Positions 25,984 to 26,333 of a stretch of 26,333 bases of DNA are shown piece after piece. A program made the translations under genes and the position numbers. A model generated the notes under the pieces. That model was not told the DNA's origin. It ran no database searches and saw nothing but the letters and a program-made list of their open reading frames with translations. How positions within the stretch are numbered: position 1 is the first letter of the stretch; the number at the start of each line of letters is the position of its first letter. Source of the stretch: Paulinella micropora (lineage: Eukaryota > Cercozoa > Imbricatea > Euglyphida); contig BJOX01000117.1 of NCBI GenBank assembly GCA_009731375.1, positions 426,548 to 452,880 of the forward strand, read 5' to 3'.

Positions 25984-25990
<7 letters not shown>
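25779..25990. repeat. Three tandem copies of the 80-bp unit
   Basis: Copies at 25779-25860, 25863-25939 and 25940-25990 (partial): AGGTGTAGTGCCATACATTA, then CAATCACTACAACGC, TACTCGTATATGTAAT and GTGTGTATGTGTA. Confidence 0.85.

Positions 25991-26333
<343 letters not shown>

Overview
This window is eukaryotic nuclear DNA from a very microsatellite-rich genome, probably a protist or alga. The species cannot be named from the sequence. The case for a eukaryote is short exons bounded by GT/AG signals, a Ty3/gypsy-type retrotransposon fragment, a candidate solo LTR, a tRNA-derived SINE on the minus strand, and a RanBP2-like zinc finger joined to a class I methyltransferase fold. Seven N gaps are present (2548-2944, 3933-3942, 7879-7956, 11987-11996, 12488-12497, 18960-19480, 22400-22429). 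Two of them are abutted by long poly-C runs that look like sequencing artefacts.

Left part (1-1007): four modules (a 35-bp minisatellite, a GC-rich unit, a small inverted-repeat element and a SINE) are joined by (AAT)n linkers. From about 1040 to 7685 lies one plus-strand, intron-rich gene, called gene A here. About seventeen exon segments can be placed by splice signals and reading phase. It encodes acidic/basic low-complexity linkers, several unrecognised domains, and a C-terminal RanBP2-like zinc finger plus SAM-dependent methyltransferase that is DOT1-like in layout. Its introns are built from ATACCCC-type minisatellite, (CT)n, (CTA)n, (CTAT)n and (AAT)n. Repeated exons that either carry or lack the same intron suggest intron gain. 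A 30-bp minisatellite of about 1.35 kb follows the stop codon.

Middle part (9186-13263): the end of a second inverted-repeat element is followed by a degenerate minus-strand gene resembling a CW-type zinc finger (gene C, 10079-9638). Next come a plus-strand multi-exon gene of unknown function with a duplicated exon-intron segment (gene B, 10084-11986), minus-strand exon candidates (12146-12090, 12726-12498) and a plus-strand terminal exon (12967-13263).

Right part (13264-26333): AT-rich DNA with a 225-bp candidate solo LTR, a decayed Ty3/gypsy RNase H-integrase fragment (15862-17460) set between pentanucleotide repeats, and then about 8 kb of almost continuous microsatellite (TTC, GATA/CTAT, TTG, TTA, TA, GT, GA). 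Small islands survive inside it. The most informative is a possible 52-bp minus-strand exon with a SulP/SLC26 anion-transporter motif (25663-25714). Others are a three-copy 45-60 bp element and an 80-bp unit interrupted by GATA/CTAT arrays. Long reading frames across the microsatellites are artefacts of repeat periodicity and are not annotated as genes.
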